A stretch of 53,218 nt of DNA from Chloroflexota bacterium. GTDB lineage: Bacteria; Chloroflexota; UBA11872; UBA12225; JAJDUF01. A program made the translations under genes and the position numbers. Numbering within the stretch: position 1 is the first letter of the stretch; each line of letters opens with the position of its first letter. Below are positions 17,262 through 26,083 of this stretch, one piece after another. The stretch spans positions 1 to 53,218 of the forward strand of contig JAJDUF010000014.1 of assembly GCA_022826725.1 (NCBI GenBank), in the 5' to 3' direction. The notes under the pieces are model-generated. The model worked only from the letters and a program-made list of their open reading frames with translations. It had not been told where the DNA came from and did not search any database.

Positions 17262-19073
17262 CTATGCGGGGGCGGGGGCGTACTTGAACTGCATGGCGTG
17301 TAGCTCTTGGTAGTGGCCCCCGGCCGCCAGCAGCTCGGTGTGGGTGCCGCGCTCGATGATCTCACCGTCGCGCAGCACGATGATCTGATCGGCCGCCTGG
17401 ATGGTCGAGAGGCGGTGGGCGATGACGAACGAGGTTCGGCCGCGCAACAACACATCGAGCGCTTCCTGGATGAGTTGCTCGGTGGCAGTATCAACGCTGG
17501 CGGTGGCCTCGTCGAGGATCAGGATGCGCGGGTCGGCCAACAAGGCCCGCGCGAAGGACACCAGCTGACGCTGGCCGTGCGAGAGGGTCGCGCCGCGCTC
17601 GTGGACGACCGTATCGTAGCCGAAGTCGAGGCTCTCGATGAAGTCATGCACGTTCACGGCGCGGGCCGCGGCCTCGATCTCCTCCTGTGTGGCGTCGAGC
17701 CGGCCGTAGCGGATATTGTCGCGGATCGAGCCGCTGAAGAGGAACGGCTCCTGTAACACCAGGCCCACCTGACGGCGCAGCGATGAGCGGGTGACCTGGC
17801 GGATATTGTGGCCGTCAATCGTGATCGAGCCGGAGCGGATGTCGTAGAAGCGCTGCAGGATATTAATCATCGAGCTTTTGCCGGCGCCGGTGTGGCCGAC
17901 GAGGGCGATCATCTCGCCGGGCTGCGCTGCGATGGTGATGCCGTGCAGCACCGGACGATCCCGTTCGTACTCGAATTCCACGTTGTCGAACTTGACGTGA
18001 CCCTTGATCGGCGGCAACTCGCGGGCGTCGGGGGTATCGGTCACGTCGGCCGGCGTATCCAGAATCTCGTAGATCCGCTCGCCGCCGGCGAGGGCGGCCT
18101 GGAGGGCGTTGTAGTTGGCACTCAGCTCGTTGATGGGCTGGAAGAAGCGCACGATGTAGGCGATGAACGCCGAGAACGCGCCCACGGAAAGCTCACCGGC
18201 AAGGACGCGCGAGCCGCCAAACCAGATGATGATGACCAGCGCAATGGCGCTCAACAAGCCCATGATCGGCTGATAGCCGGCCGCAAAAGCGACCGCCTTC
18301 AACTGGGTACGGAGAAAGTCGCGGTTCAGGCCCTCGAAATGGGCGGCGTTGCGGTCCTCGCGGACAAACGCCTGGACGACGCGCACGGCGTTGATATTCT
18401 CGGCCAGGTTGGCGGTGACGATGCCGTTCTTGCGGCGCACGGCGCGGTAGTGCAAGCGAGAGCGGGAGCGGTAGAAGTGGGTGGTGACGGCGATGACCGG
18501 CATGACCGTGAAGGTCAGCAGCGCCAACTGCACGTCCATCGTGAGCATGATGACCATGATGCCCGCGAGGATGAACAGGTCGCTGACGATGGTGACAAGG
18601 CCGCCGGTGAGGAACTCGTTGATAGCCTGCGCGTCGCCGGTCAGGCGCGACATGATCTCGCCGGCCGAGGTGCGGTCGTAGTAGGAGAGCGACAGGCGCT
18701 GGAGGTGGAGGAAGAGCTGGCGCCGTAGAGACAGCAGCACGCGCTGGCCGACCCAGCTCATGATGAAGGTGTGGACAAAGGTGCCAATCCAGGCAACGGC
18801 GGTCGCTGCGATGTAGCTCAGGGTGAAGAGGATCAGCAAGCCCACACTGCCCTGGGGGATGGCTACGTCGAGCACTTGCTTGATGATGAGTGGCTCGACG
18901 AGATTCGCCGCGGCCACGATGAGCATGAGCACCACCGACACGGCCATGCGCCAGCCATACGGACGGATATAGCGGGCAGTGCGCCGCAGGATCCGCGGGC
19001 TGTAGGTCACGTCGCCGGTGTCACCACCACCACTCCCGAACCGTTGGCGCTGACCGATACCCATATTCAGCAT
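17262..19073 (-). CDS. heterodimeric ABC exporter, subunit with catalytic Walker B
   Basis: 603 residues from the ATG at 19071-19073, chosen because the upstream in-frame extension lies inside the preceding gene. Six-helix exporter domain (residues 1-320), then an ATPase domain: Walker A GHTGAGKSS, Q-loop LVLQEPFLFSG, a variant signature LSHGQRQL instead of LSGGQ, Walker B ILILDEATASVD with the catalytic Glu, and the switch VIAHRLST. Together with the next gene it forms a heterodimer with one consensus and one degenerate site. Substrate (drug, lipid or peptide) unknown. Only four bases separate the two genes. Confidence 0.93.
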   Translation of the reverse strand: MLNMGIGQRQRFGSGGGDTGDVTYSPRILRRTARYIRPYGWRMAVSVVLMLIVAAANLVEPLIIKQVLDVAIPQGSVGLLILFTLSYIAATAVAWIGTFVHTFIMSWVGQRVLLSLRRQLFLHLQRLSLSYYDRTSAGEIMSRLTGDAQAINEFLTGGLVTIVSDLFILAGIMVIMLTMDVQLALLTFTVMPVIAVTTHFYRSRSRLHYRAVRRKNGIVTANLAENINAVRVVQAFVREDRNAAHFEGLNRDFLRTQLKAVAFAAGYQPIMGLLSAIALVIIIWFGGSRVLAGELSVGAFSAFIAYIVRFFQPINELSANYNALQAALAGGERIYEILDTPADVTDTPDARELPPIKGHVKFDNVEFEYERDRPVLHGITIAAQPGEMIALVGHTGAGKSSMINILQRFYDIRSGSITIDGHNIRQVTRSSLRRQVGLVLQEPFLFSGSIRDNIRYGRLDATQEEIEAAARAVNVHDFIESLDFGYDTVVHERGATLSHGQRQLVSFARALLADPRILILDEATASVDTATEQLIQEALDVLLRGRTSFVIAHRLSTIQAADQIIVLRDGEIIERGTHTELLAAGGHYQELHAMQFKYAPAPA

Positions 19074-19077
19074 CGGA

Positions 19078-20847
19078 TCAAACCCTCCCCCCGGCAGCGG
19101 CAAGCGTGGCGGCCGGCTCGCCAGCGCGCTCCCCGGCCTGCGCCAGGGCAATGTCCCGATAGGTGCCGGGCTGCGCGACCAACTCGTCGTGGCGGCCGTG
19201 CTGGATGATCCGGCCCTCGTCGAGCACGATGATCTGATCGGCATGCTGCACCGTGCTCACCCTTTGGGCAATCACGAACGTCGTGCGGCCCTCCATGACG
19301 GTCCGGAGTGCCTGCTGGATGTGGTATTCGGTCTGCATATCCACGCTGGCGGTCGCGTCGTCGAGGATGAGCAGCGGCGGGTTGAGCAGGAGGGCGCGAG
19401 CAATGGACACCCGCTGGCGCTGGCCGCCGGAGAGAGTCGACCCGCGCTCGCCGACGATGGTGTCGTAGCCATCGGGCAGGTCGGCGATGAACTCGTGGGC
19501 TTGGGCCGCCCGCGCGGCCGTCTCGACCTCCCGCTGCGACGCCTCCGGCCGGCCAAAGGCGATGTTCTCGCCGATGGAAACGGCGTACAGGAGCGATTCC
19601 TGCATCACGATGCCGACCTGGCGCCGCAAGTCCGGGAGCACGAGATCGCGCACGTCGTGGCCGTCAACGCGGACCGCGCCGTCCGTCACGTCGTAGAAGC
19701 GGGGGATCAGCGACACCAGGCTGGACTTCCCCGCGCCCGTGGCACCGATGACGGCCACCGTCTGACCGGGGGTAGCAGCGAGCGAGACGTCTTCCAGGAC
19801 GGGGCGGTTGTACAGGTAGCCAAAGGAAACGCGGTCGAACGTGACCTGGCCGCTCAGAGGGCCGGGCGCCGTGGCGTCGGGTCGTTCGCGCACGGGCGAC
19901 GGATAGTCGAGCACCTCGAACAGGCGCTCGCCGCTGGCGATCACGCGGGAGAAGCGGTCCACGGTCATGCCGATCATGCGGGTGGGCATGGCGAGCTGGA
20001 GCAAGTAGGCGTGAAAGGAGATCAACATGCCGATGGTGAGGTTGCCGCGGATGGTCTCCTGCCCGCCGTACCACAGGATGACGGCGACGCCCAACGCCGA
20101 GATGAAGAGCATCAGCGGTCGTATCGCTGCTGACAACCGGAGCGCGGCCAGCTCGCGGGTCAGGTAGCGCTCGTTCTGGCGGTCGAACTTCCCGACCTCG
20201 TGCGGCTCGCGGGCAAAGGCCTTGACCACGCGGACGCCCATCAGGCTTTCCTGCAGGGCATCGCTCAAGGCGGCGAACTGGCGCTGGAGCTGGCGGTAGA
20301 GCGACCGGACACGCCGGGCGTAGAGGATGGCGGCGGCGAACATGAAGGGGATGGTGGCAAAGGCGAGCAAGGCCAACTGGGCGTGCTTGCTGAACATGGC
20401 CGAGGCGACGGCGATATAGAGGAAGAGGGTATTGGCGATCCGAATGAAGTCCTGCCCGGTGAACATCCGCACAAGGTTGATGTCGCTGGTCATGCGGGAG
20501 ATCAGGTCGCCAGTCTTGGAGCGGTCGTGATAGGCGAAGGAGAGGCGTTGGAGGTGGTCGAAGAGCAGGTTCCGTAGATCGTAGGCCACGTGCTCGGAGA
20601 CGTACTGATTGAGGAACTGCACGCCGAACTGAAAGCCGCCGCGGGCGACGTGAATGGCGATCATGACTAGGGCGGCGAACAGCAAGTATTCGTGGTCGCC
20701 GCCGACGAGGCCACGGTCCACGATCTGTTCGAGCATCCAGGGTACGGCGAGGTTGGTCGCTGTGGCGCCCAAGAGACAGAGATAGGCGAGGCCGGTCCAG
20801 AGGAAGTACCGGCGTGCAAACATCAGGACACGCCAGAGGATTTTCAT
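19078..20847 (-). CDS. heterodimeric ABC exporter, subunit with degenerate site
   Basis: 589 residues from the ATG at 20845-20847, which has GGAG eight bases upstream; an in-frame ATG at 20868 is a weaker choice. Six-helix exporter domain, then an ATPase domain with Walker A GATGAGKSS, a consensus signature LSGGQRQRVS, Walker B LLILDDATASVD with Asp in place of the catalytic Glu, and VIAQRVST with Gln in place of the switch His. This is the pattern of the inactive half of BmrCD/TM287-288-type exporters. First gene of the exporter operon. Confidence 0.93.
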   Translation of the reverse strand: MKILWRVLMFARRYFLWTGLAYLCLLGATATNLAVPWMLEQIVDRGLVGGDHEYLLFAALVMIAIHVARGGFQFGVQFLNQYVSEHVAYDLRNLLFDHLQRLSFAYHDRSKTGDLISRMTSDINLVRMFTGQDFIRIANTLFLYIAVASAMFSKHAQLALLAFATIPFMFAAAILYARRVRSLYRQLQRQFAALSDALQESLMGVRVVKAFAREPHEVGKFDRQNERYLTRELAALRLSAAIRPLMLFISALGVAVILWYGGQETIRGNLTIGMLISFHAYLLQLAMPTRMIGMTVDRFSRVIASGERLFEVLDYPSPVRERPDATAPGPLSGQVTFDRVSFGYLYNRPVLEDVSLAATPGQTVAVIGATGAGKSSLVSLIPRFYDVTDGAVRVDGHDVRDLVLPDLRRQVGIVMQESLLYAVSIGENIAFGRPEASQREVETAARAAQAHEFIADLPDGYDTIVGERGSTLSGGQRQRVSIARALLLNPPLLILDDATASVDMQTEYHIQQALRTVMEGRTTFVIAQRVSTVQHADQIIVLDEGRIIQHGRHDELVAQPGTYRDIALAQAGERAGEPAATLAAAGGRV

Positions 20848-21132
20848 GCTACCGGCTCCACGGCACATGGCGGTGCCGGCGGTGAGGTCGTGGCATCAAT
20901 AGGTCAAGGCTCCGCAAGCGGGTTGCAGACTTTCGAGGGGGGATAGCGGTGGGCGGGGAACTGCTGAAGACGACGCTGGCTGTACCTCTGACAGCATCAG
21001 GGGTAGCAAAGAGGGCGAGGCAGCATAACGACTCCCTTGCTTAAAGTATGACAGAAAGACGGCAGCGCTGCCTACCGGCGCCGCACTATCTGCCCCCCGC
21101 TCCAGCGCCGAGCGACAGGGAGGGGGAGTCGG

Positions 21133-21194
21133 CCCTCACCCCGGCCCTCTCCCAGGAGGGAGAGGGGGTTGGATTCCCGCTTGCGCGGGAATGG
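21133..21194. repeat. palindromic repeat modules A (short form) then D
   Basis: CCCTCACCCCGGCCCTCTCC with its G-rich arm, then GGATTCCCGCTTGCGCGGGA. The D hairpin arms are TTCCCGC and GCGGGAA. Confidence 0.8.
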
Positions 21195-21252
21195 CGGATG
21201 GGGATTACAGTCGTGCCGATGACGCCGGCCGACGCCGCGGCCTCCGGTCGGC

Positions 21253-21258
21253 TATAAT
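21253..21258 (+). promoter_or_regulatory. TATAAT -10 element upstream of the Uma2 gene
   Basis: Exact consensus hexamer in a GC-rich context, 62 bases before the start of the Uma2 gene. There is no recognisable -35 at 17 bases, so support is moderate only. Confidence 0.35.
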
Positions 21259-21320
21259 GCCGCTACCAGGTAGCCCTACGCTGCTCCCGCACGCACCGGC
21301 CATTCCGCACGAGGCCCTCG

Positions 21321-22064
21321 ATGGCAACCAAAACCGTCCTCCGCGCTCCCCCACGCGGCGAGCTCGCTCATCCGGAGCCGCTCCCCAACCCGCCTCGGAC
21401 ACCCGATATGCAGCAACACATCCAGATCGTGGCTTTCGACAGCATCCTGCAAGCCCACTTTGCCCAGCGCACCGACGTGCAGGTCTGCGGCGCGGGCTAC
21501 CTCCGCCAGGCGGCCGACAATCGCGCGGAGCGGCTGGCGCCCGACTGCCTGGTCGCGTTCGGCGTCAACCCCGCTGCCATTGTGGCGCGCAACGGCTATG
21601 TGATTGGCGAAGTGGGTAAGCCACCGGACTTTGTGCTGGAAGTGGCCTCGCGGAGCACCGGGCGGCGGGACGATATTGTCAAACGGGCCGGGTACGCGGG
21701 CTATGGCGTGGGGGAATACTGGCGGTTCGACCACACCGGGGGGCGGTATCACGAGGCAGCACTGGCCGGGGACCGGCTGGTGAGCGGGGGATACGAACCC
21801 ATCGGGATCAACGATGAGCCGGGCGGGCTGATCTGGGGGCACAGCCCGGTGTTGGGGCTGAACCTGTGCTGGGACGAGGGCGATCTGCGATTCTACGACC
21901 CGGTGGCCGGAGCGTATCTGCCGACACCGGCAGAGCTGGGCGCACAGCACGCTGCCGAGCGTGCGGCCCGCTTGATTGCCGAAGCCTGCGCCGCTGCCGA
22001 GCGCACGGCCCGCTTGGCTGCTGAAGCCGAGCTGCGGCGGCTCCGCCGGCTGCAAGGGGAGTGA
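21321..22064 (+). CDS. Uma2 family protein (DUF820, PD-(D/E)XK-like)
   Basis: 247 residues. Uma2 proteins carry a restriction-endonuclease-like core: here LAPDCLVAF supplies the Asp, PPDFVLEVASRST the E-x-x-S/T motif and KRAGYAGYGVGEYWRFD the following conserved block. The family is abundant in Chloroflexi and Cyanobacteria; its role is unproven. The C-terminus (about residues 205-245) is an Ala/Glu/Arg-rich coiled coil built of a repeated AAERAARL-type unit, typical for the family. The first 30 residues are Pro-rich. It is a single gene. Confidence 0.88.
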   Translation: MATKTVLRAPPRGELAHPEPLPNPPRTPDMQQHIQIVAFDSILQAHFAQRTDVQVCGAGYLRQAADNRAERLAPDCLVAFGVNPAAIVARNGYVIGEVGKPPDFVLEVASRSTGRRDDIVKRAGYAGYGVGEYWRFDHTGGRYHEAALAGDRLVSGGYEPIGINDEPGGLIWGHSPVLGLNLCWDEGDLRFYDPVAGAYLPTPAELGAQHAAERAARLIAEACAAAERTARLAAEAELRRLRRLQGE

Positions 22065-22227
22065 TCCCGGAGGTGCCGGGCCGCCGCTCCGCCCAGCGTC
22101 ACTCCGGCGAGGGCTGCAATCCGCCAACCAGTAGTCCGGATTCTCGCTCGCGGCGCGGGAATGACCGGGGGCTGGATAGGGGCAGCGCCGCCGTCCCTGC
22201 GGGGCGGGGCGGAGCATAGGCGGGTGC

Positions 22228-22233
22228 TATACT
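22228..22233 (+). promoter_or_regulatory. extended -10 element giving a likely leaderless mRNA
   Basis: TGC-TATACT: an extended -10 whose last base is exactly seven bases before the GTG at 22241. A transcript starting at the usual distance would begin at the start codon, and no ribosome site is present. The gene at 42381 has the same geometry. Confidence 0.5.
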
Positions 22234-22240
22234 GCCTCGC

Positions 22241-23968
22241 GTGTCCACAGAGGGGCCATCGGCGCTGGTTGTAGATCTGGACACGTCCACCGTGCGGGCG
22301 TTCGTCTTGGAGCAGGTCGAGGGCGAGCGGCGCCTGGTGGCGCGGGTCAGCGTGCCGGCCCCCCACCCGGCCGTGCCCTCGGTCGTGGCGGCAGCCGTGG
22401 CCAGCGCCACCGAGCAAGTCCGGCAGCTCAGTACGGACCCCGAGGCGCCCGCCACAGAAGTCCACTTCCTCACCAATCGGCCGGCGGCGCCGCGCACGCT
22501 GCTGGTGGCAGCGCGGGCCGATCAACTCGCCGAGTATACGCTGGCGACGCTCAACGAGACCGGTGTACACCTGCTCGAACCGCTGTATATGCACGGTCGC
22601 CAGGCCGCAGCGCTGACCGACGTGGCCGATTACCTCCGCACCGCACCGGCGGACATCGTCGTCCTGCTCTGCACCGGCCGTCACCAGGACTGGCTGCCGA
22701 TTCAGGCCGTGGCCGAGTTGTTGGCGCACGGTACGCCGGGACCGTCGCGGCCGATCCCGATTGTCGCCGGTGACGTGCCGGCGGCGCTCGCTGCCGTCAC
22801 CGAGGCGCTGGAGCCGATCTTGCCACCCGGCACCGCCCCGGCGAGGAACGGCTACCAGTTGGCCGAGGCCGTGAATACCTTGCAGCGCCAGCGGGTCGAG
22901 GCGACGCTCCACCGGGACGGCATCCGGCGGCTGCGGCTCGACTCGGAGGTGGCTGCGGCTCCTCCCCTCGTAGCGTCCATCTCGACGACTGCGACCGGCA
23001 GCCGGCTGTTGGCGCGTCGCTACCAGTTGGACGCCTACGTACTGGACATCGGCACCAGCCACGGCGCCGTCTACGCGGCCGCAGCGGACGAATCAACGCA
23101 GCACGTGCGCGTGGACCTGGGCGGCCGGTTGGGGCCGGCGACCATCCTGCGGGAGAGCGGGGCGGAAGCGGTGCTGCGCTGGCTGCCGACCGACGTGCCG
23201 GTCGCACGGCTGGAGGAACTGGCCATGCTACGCCTCACTGCGCCGAACTGTCCGGCGATGACGCGGGAAGAGCTGCTGATCGAGCACGCCTTTCTGCGGG
23301 AGCAAGCACATATGCTGGCCCTCAGTGCTCAACGTTACGTCGGCGAGGGGCCGGGAGCGGTTGACCGTCCGATGGACCTGCTCATCGCCGGGGGTAGCGT
23401 GCTGGGCCAGACTCCGCGCACGATGCAAGCGTTGCTCATCCTGCTGGATGCGCTCCAGCCGGAGGGGCTGACCTACGTCGCCGTGGACCGTGCCGGGGGC
23501 TTGCCGCTCTTGGGGATACTCGGCTCGACGCCGGAGGCGCCGGTCGCGCAGCTATTGGAGCGCGATGCCGTCCTGAACGCCGGGCTGGTCGTGGCGCCGG
23601 TCGGCCGTGGGCGTGCCGGCCAACCGGCAATCACGGTCGAGGTGGCCTATGCCGAACGCGCCCCGATTATGACCGAGGTACCCTACGGTTCGCTCGCCGT
23701 GGTGCCGCTGCTGCCGGGCGAGCGGGCGGCGCTCACGCTCCGGCCGGAGCAGGGTTTCGACATTGGGGTTGGTGTGGGCAATGCGGCGATGCCGCGGTTC
23801 GAGATCGAGGGCGGCGCGGTGGGCGTCATCGTGGACGCCCGTGGCCGGCCCTTGGAGCTGCCCACGGACGCGGACCGCCGCCAAGCACGACTCCTCGATT
23901 GGTTCCAGTCCACCGGCGCCTACCCCCCGCTGGCGTTCGTCACCGCTCCTGAGACGGAGCCAGGGTGA
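22241..23968 (+). CDS. MutL/GlmL-type protein (glutamate mutase L family)
   Basis: 575 residues with the actin-like ATPase fold of the MutL/GlmL family: ALVVDLDTSTVRAFVLE at the N-terminus (phosphate-1 loop), VLDIGTSHGAVY near residue 267 (phosphate-2) and LLIAGGSVLG near 384 (adenosine motif). GlmL is a reactivating or chaperone protein for B12-dependent glutamate mutase in some anaerobes, but no mutase subunit lies in this window. Family members in Chloroflexi stand alone and their role is open. The final codons run into sequence resembling repeat module A. Start GTG is probably leaderless. Confidence 0.85.
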   Translation: MSTEGPSALVVDLDTSTVRAFVLEQVEGERRLVARVSVPAPHPAVPSVVAAAVASATEQVRQLSTDPEAPATEVHFLTNRPAAPRTLLVAARADQLAEYTLATLNETGVHLLEPLYMHGRQAAALTDVADYLRTAPADIVVLLCTGRHQDWLPIQAVAELLAHGTPGPSRPIPIVAGDVPAALAAVTEALEPILPPGTAPARNGYQLAEAVNTLQRQRVEATLHRDGIRRLRLDSEVAAAPPLVASISTTATGSRLLARRYQLDAYVLDIGTSHGAVYAAAADESTQHVRVDLGGRLGPATILRESGAEAVLRWLPTDVPVARLEELAMLRLTAPNCPAMTREELLIEHAFLREQAHMLALSAQRYVGEGPGAVDRPMDLLIAGGSVLGQTPRTMQALLILLDALQPEGLTYVAVDRAGGLPLLGILGSTPEAPVAQLLERDAVLNAGLVVAPVGRGRAGQPAITVEVAYAERAPIMTEVPYGSLAVVPLLPGERAALTLRPEQGFDIGVGVGNAAMPRFEIEGGAVGVIVDARGRPLELPTDADRRQARLLDWFQSTGAYPPLAFVTAPETEPG

Positions 23969-23994
23969 GGGCCGGGGAGGGATACGGCCCTCCT

Positions 23995-24111
23995 TCACCA
24001 TCCCCTAGCCGCGTGCTCCACGGCAATACGCAGGTCGCGAATGATGGGCTTGCCACCAAAGACGCCCGGCCGAGCGGTGATACGCCGGAGGAGCTCGGGA
24101 TTGGTCGGCAT
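23995..24111 (-). pseudogene. truncated DUF433 (VapB45-type antitoxin) remnant
   Basis: A 38-codon frame from ATG 24109-24111 to TGA 23995-23997. It reads MPTNPELLRRITARPGVF followed by GGKPIIRDLRIAVEH, an excellent match to the N-terminal half of DUF433, which is usually about 75 residues and acts as antitoxin to DUF5615 toxins. The second half, including the helix-turn-helix-like part, is missing, and sequence resembling repeat module A follows at the break. No DUF5615 toxin is beside it. It is either a decayed gene or a minimal protein. Confidence 0.65.
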
Positions 24112-24243
24112 GGCTCTTTTCCAAACCCATAGGGGCGGGCAAGCCTACCATTTTCGGCCTACGTGACGGCAGCGTTGTAGTGCGTTGAGTTTTGGGATAG
24201 GCTCTAAGCCGGTAGAGCCAAGCACGGTTCGCTCGCTGGCACG

Positions 24244-25356
24244 ATGCCTATGAATGGACAGCCGCCGGGTGCCGCCTGGGAAGTCGGACCGCTGACGCGC
24301 CGCGTGGCCTTGCCGCCGGAAGCGGAGATCGCGGTGGCCGTCGGACAGCCGGTGGAACCGGCCACCCCCCTCGCCCAGGTCCCGGTCGCAGCGGTGCCGG
24401 TGGCGGTCTCCCTCAGCGCGGAGCTGGGCGTCGGGCCGGCGCAGGTGGCCGAGTACCTGACCATTGAGGCGGGGCAGCCCGTCGAGGTGGGAACAGTCTT
24501 GGCCGAACGCGCCGGCTTGTTGGGGCTGCAACAGCGGACGGTGACGGCGCCGCAAGCCGGCCGCGTGGCGTTCGTTTCGCGGGACACGGGCACCATCGTC
24601 ATCCACCCGCGCGCGGATGCCGGTGTCGTGTCGGTGCCGGCGTTGGTGTATGGAACGGTGCCGGCGCTGGAGGAGACGCCGGAGCCGGCGGTGGTGCTCA
24701 CGGCGCCGGGCTTAGCCATCGCCGGCGCGTGGAGCTATGGCGCGTCGGCCTGGGGGCCGCTGGCGCTCTGGGACAAACCGGACTCGCCCGTTGGGGCCGA
24801 AGACCGGAGCGACTGGGAGGCGGCCGTGGTGTTCCGGGGCGGCGCGGCGACGGCCGACCTCATAGCGGCAGCCGCCAGGCATCGCGTTGCGGGCATCGTC
24901 GCGTCGGGGAGTATGGATCTCCGGCCCGGCGCCGACCTGCACCGCACCACCCTGGAGGCGGCGCCAGCACCCGCGATACCGACATTGCTGCTCTACGGCC
25001 ACCTGGCGCCGACGCCTCCCGATAGGCTGCTGGAGGCGCTGCGGCCCTTGGCGGGTACGACGGTCGGAATCGCCGGGGCCGACCGGGGCGGTGGGCCGGA
25101 GCTGCTGCTGACCGGCCCGGCGGCCGAGGCGCTGGCCGCACGAGTTGGCCCGCCGGTGCTGGCGCCGGGCCGCGATGCCGTGATCCTCGGTGGCAGGGGG
25201 GCGGGTACGGTCGTACAGGTTGTCGAGACGACCGAGGCACGTCTCTTTCCGAGTGAGTGGCGGGGACCGGCGGCTCGGGTGGCCGCTGCGGACGGCGCGA
25301 CGCAGTGGGTACCGTTGGTCAGCCTGGCGGCGCTGCCGACGCCGCGGCCGGACTAG
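24244..25356 (+). CDS. hypothetical protein with hammerhead/biotinyl-like motifs
   Basis: 370 residues, Ala/Val/Gly/Pro-rich, no signal peptide. Residues 1-135 contain two short segments resembling barrel-sandwich or hammerhead folds (VGQPVEPATPLAQVP near 37, and VTAPQAGRVAFVSRDTG near 100) but no lipoylated or biotinylated lysine motif. Around 200-255 is an alpha/beta segment (AAARHRVAGIVASGSMDLRP), and the final 40 residues have an RLFPSEWRGPAAR motif. It follows the GlmL-like gene on the same strand with the DUF433 remnant between. I do not recognise the family; a shared role with the upstream gene is only an inference. Confidence 0.7.
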   Translation: MPMNGQPPGAAWEVGPLTRRVALPPEAEIAVAVGQPVEPATPLAQVPVAAVPVAVSLSAELGVGPAQVAEYLTIEAGQPVEVGTVLAERAGLLGLQQRTVTAPQAGRVAFVSRDTGTIVIHPRADAGVVSVPALVYGTVPALEETPEPAVVLTAPGLAIAGAWSYGASAWGPLALWDKPDSPVGAEDRSDWEAAVVFRGGAATADLIAAAARHRVAGIVASGSMDLRPGADLHRTTLEAAPAPAIPTLLLYGHLAPTPPDRLLEALRPLAGTTVGIAGADRGGGPELLLTGPAAEALAARVGPPVLAPGRDAVILGGRGAGTVVQVVETTEARLFPSEWRGPAARVAAADGATQWVPLVSLAALPTPRPD

Positions 25357-25402
25357 GGCGACGGGCGTGACATCGGCCGGTGAGCACGCGCGTCTGATGG
25401 CG

Positions 25403-26083
25403 TTATGCGCTGTGTCTCACTGCCCGTATCTGCTCTTGCCAGCCACGTAGTGCCCCCGGTGCAGGGTCCCAATTGAAACGTTTGAACAACTCACCCACGG
25501 CCTCTAGTGCCAACTCGTTGGGCCTAGCGATCAACTCGGTCCTGGGCACGTTCACCGAGTAAGGGTACTCCGTAATCTTCGCCTGATAGGGTGTATCGCG
25601 CCATATACCGTCAGGCTCCTCAAGCCGAAGGGCACGGTCCTTGATGTCGCTTAGGGTAATGCCGACATGCATGAAGTCGTCGCTGGCGGCAGTAAACGCC
25701 AGCCGTGCCGCAAACTCGAAGATCTCGGTGAATCGAAAAATGGTATCGCAAATCTCCAGGAAGGCTTTTGGGTATGTTTGGTCGTACCAGTCGCTGCTCA
25801 TGCCAGCAATGTGGATAAACTGGCCGCTTTGATAGAAGCGCCACATTTCCAGATAGTGGTATTTCTCCCACTGGAACTCCTGGCCAATCCAGTCGATGTC
25901 TCTATGAGGTTGCGTGCGATAGTCCAGATGTGGAAAATCCCAGCCTCGCAACTGGACCGAGCATCGCTGCAGGATGGGGTAGAGGTCAGAAAGGTCAGGA
26001 ATCCGCTGCTCGTCAAACGTATGGGGGCGGATGACGACCTGCCAATGACCTCGTAAGCGTATCTTGTTCAGTAGCTCGCTCAT
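25403..26083 (-). CDS. unrecognised partner protein of the AlbA_2 gene
   Basis: 226 residues, soluble, rich in aromatic residues. I do not recognise the family and see no nuclease, NTPase or membrane motif. A central segment (GQEFQWEKYHYLEMWRFYQSG followed by HIAGMSSDWYDQ) is aromatic, and the rest is mostly helical. Its ATG overlaps the stop of the upstream AlbA_2 gene as ATGA, so the two are made together. GC is lower than in flanking genes (about 50-57% in 25681-25800 by hand count), consistent with horizontal transfer. Confidence 0.7.
   Translation of the reverse strand: MSELLNKIRLRGHWQVVIRPHTFDEQRIPDLSDLYPILQRCSVQLRGWDFPHLDYRTQPHRDIDWIGQEFQWEKYHYLEMWRFYQSGQFIHIAGMSSDWYDQTYPKAFLEICDTIFRFTEIFEFAARLAFTAASDDFMHVGITLSDIKDRALRLEEPDGIWRDTPYQAKITEYPYSVNVPRTELIARPNELALEAVGELFKRFNWDPAPGALRGWQEQIRAVRHSA

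Larger units (their letters stand above)
20848..21320. other. 473-bp intergenic region with repeats and a promoter-like element
   Basis: No credible gene on either strand. The part near 20848 must hold the ABC exporter promoter, but I cannot place it. 21133-21194 is a repeat pair (A then D). A perfect TATAAT lies at 21253-21258 in the + direction without a clear -35. Confidence 0.5.

Noticed and set aside
19074..19244. N-terminal extension of the ABC exporter gene at 17262
   Set aside because: It overlaps the end of the upstream exporter gene and is a Ser/Pro/Arg-rich shadow; the ATG at 19073 fits the four-base gap.
17808..20133. Long + strand frames opposite the ABC exporter genes
   Set aside because: Antisense of clear ABC motifs; no ribosome site and Asp/Gly/Val/Ala-rich shadow composition.
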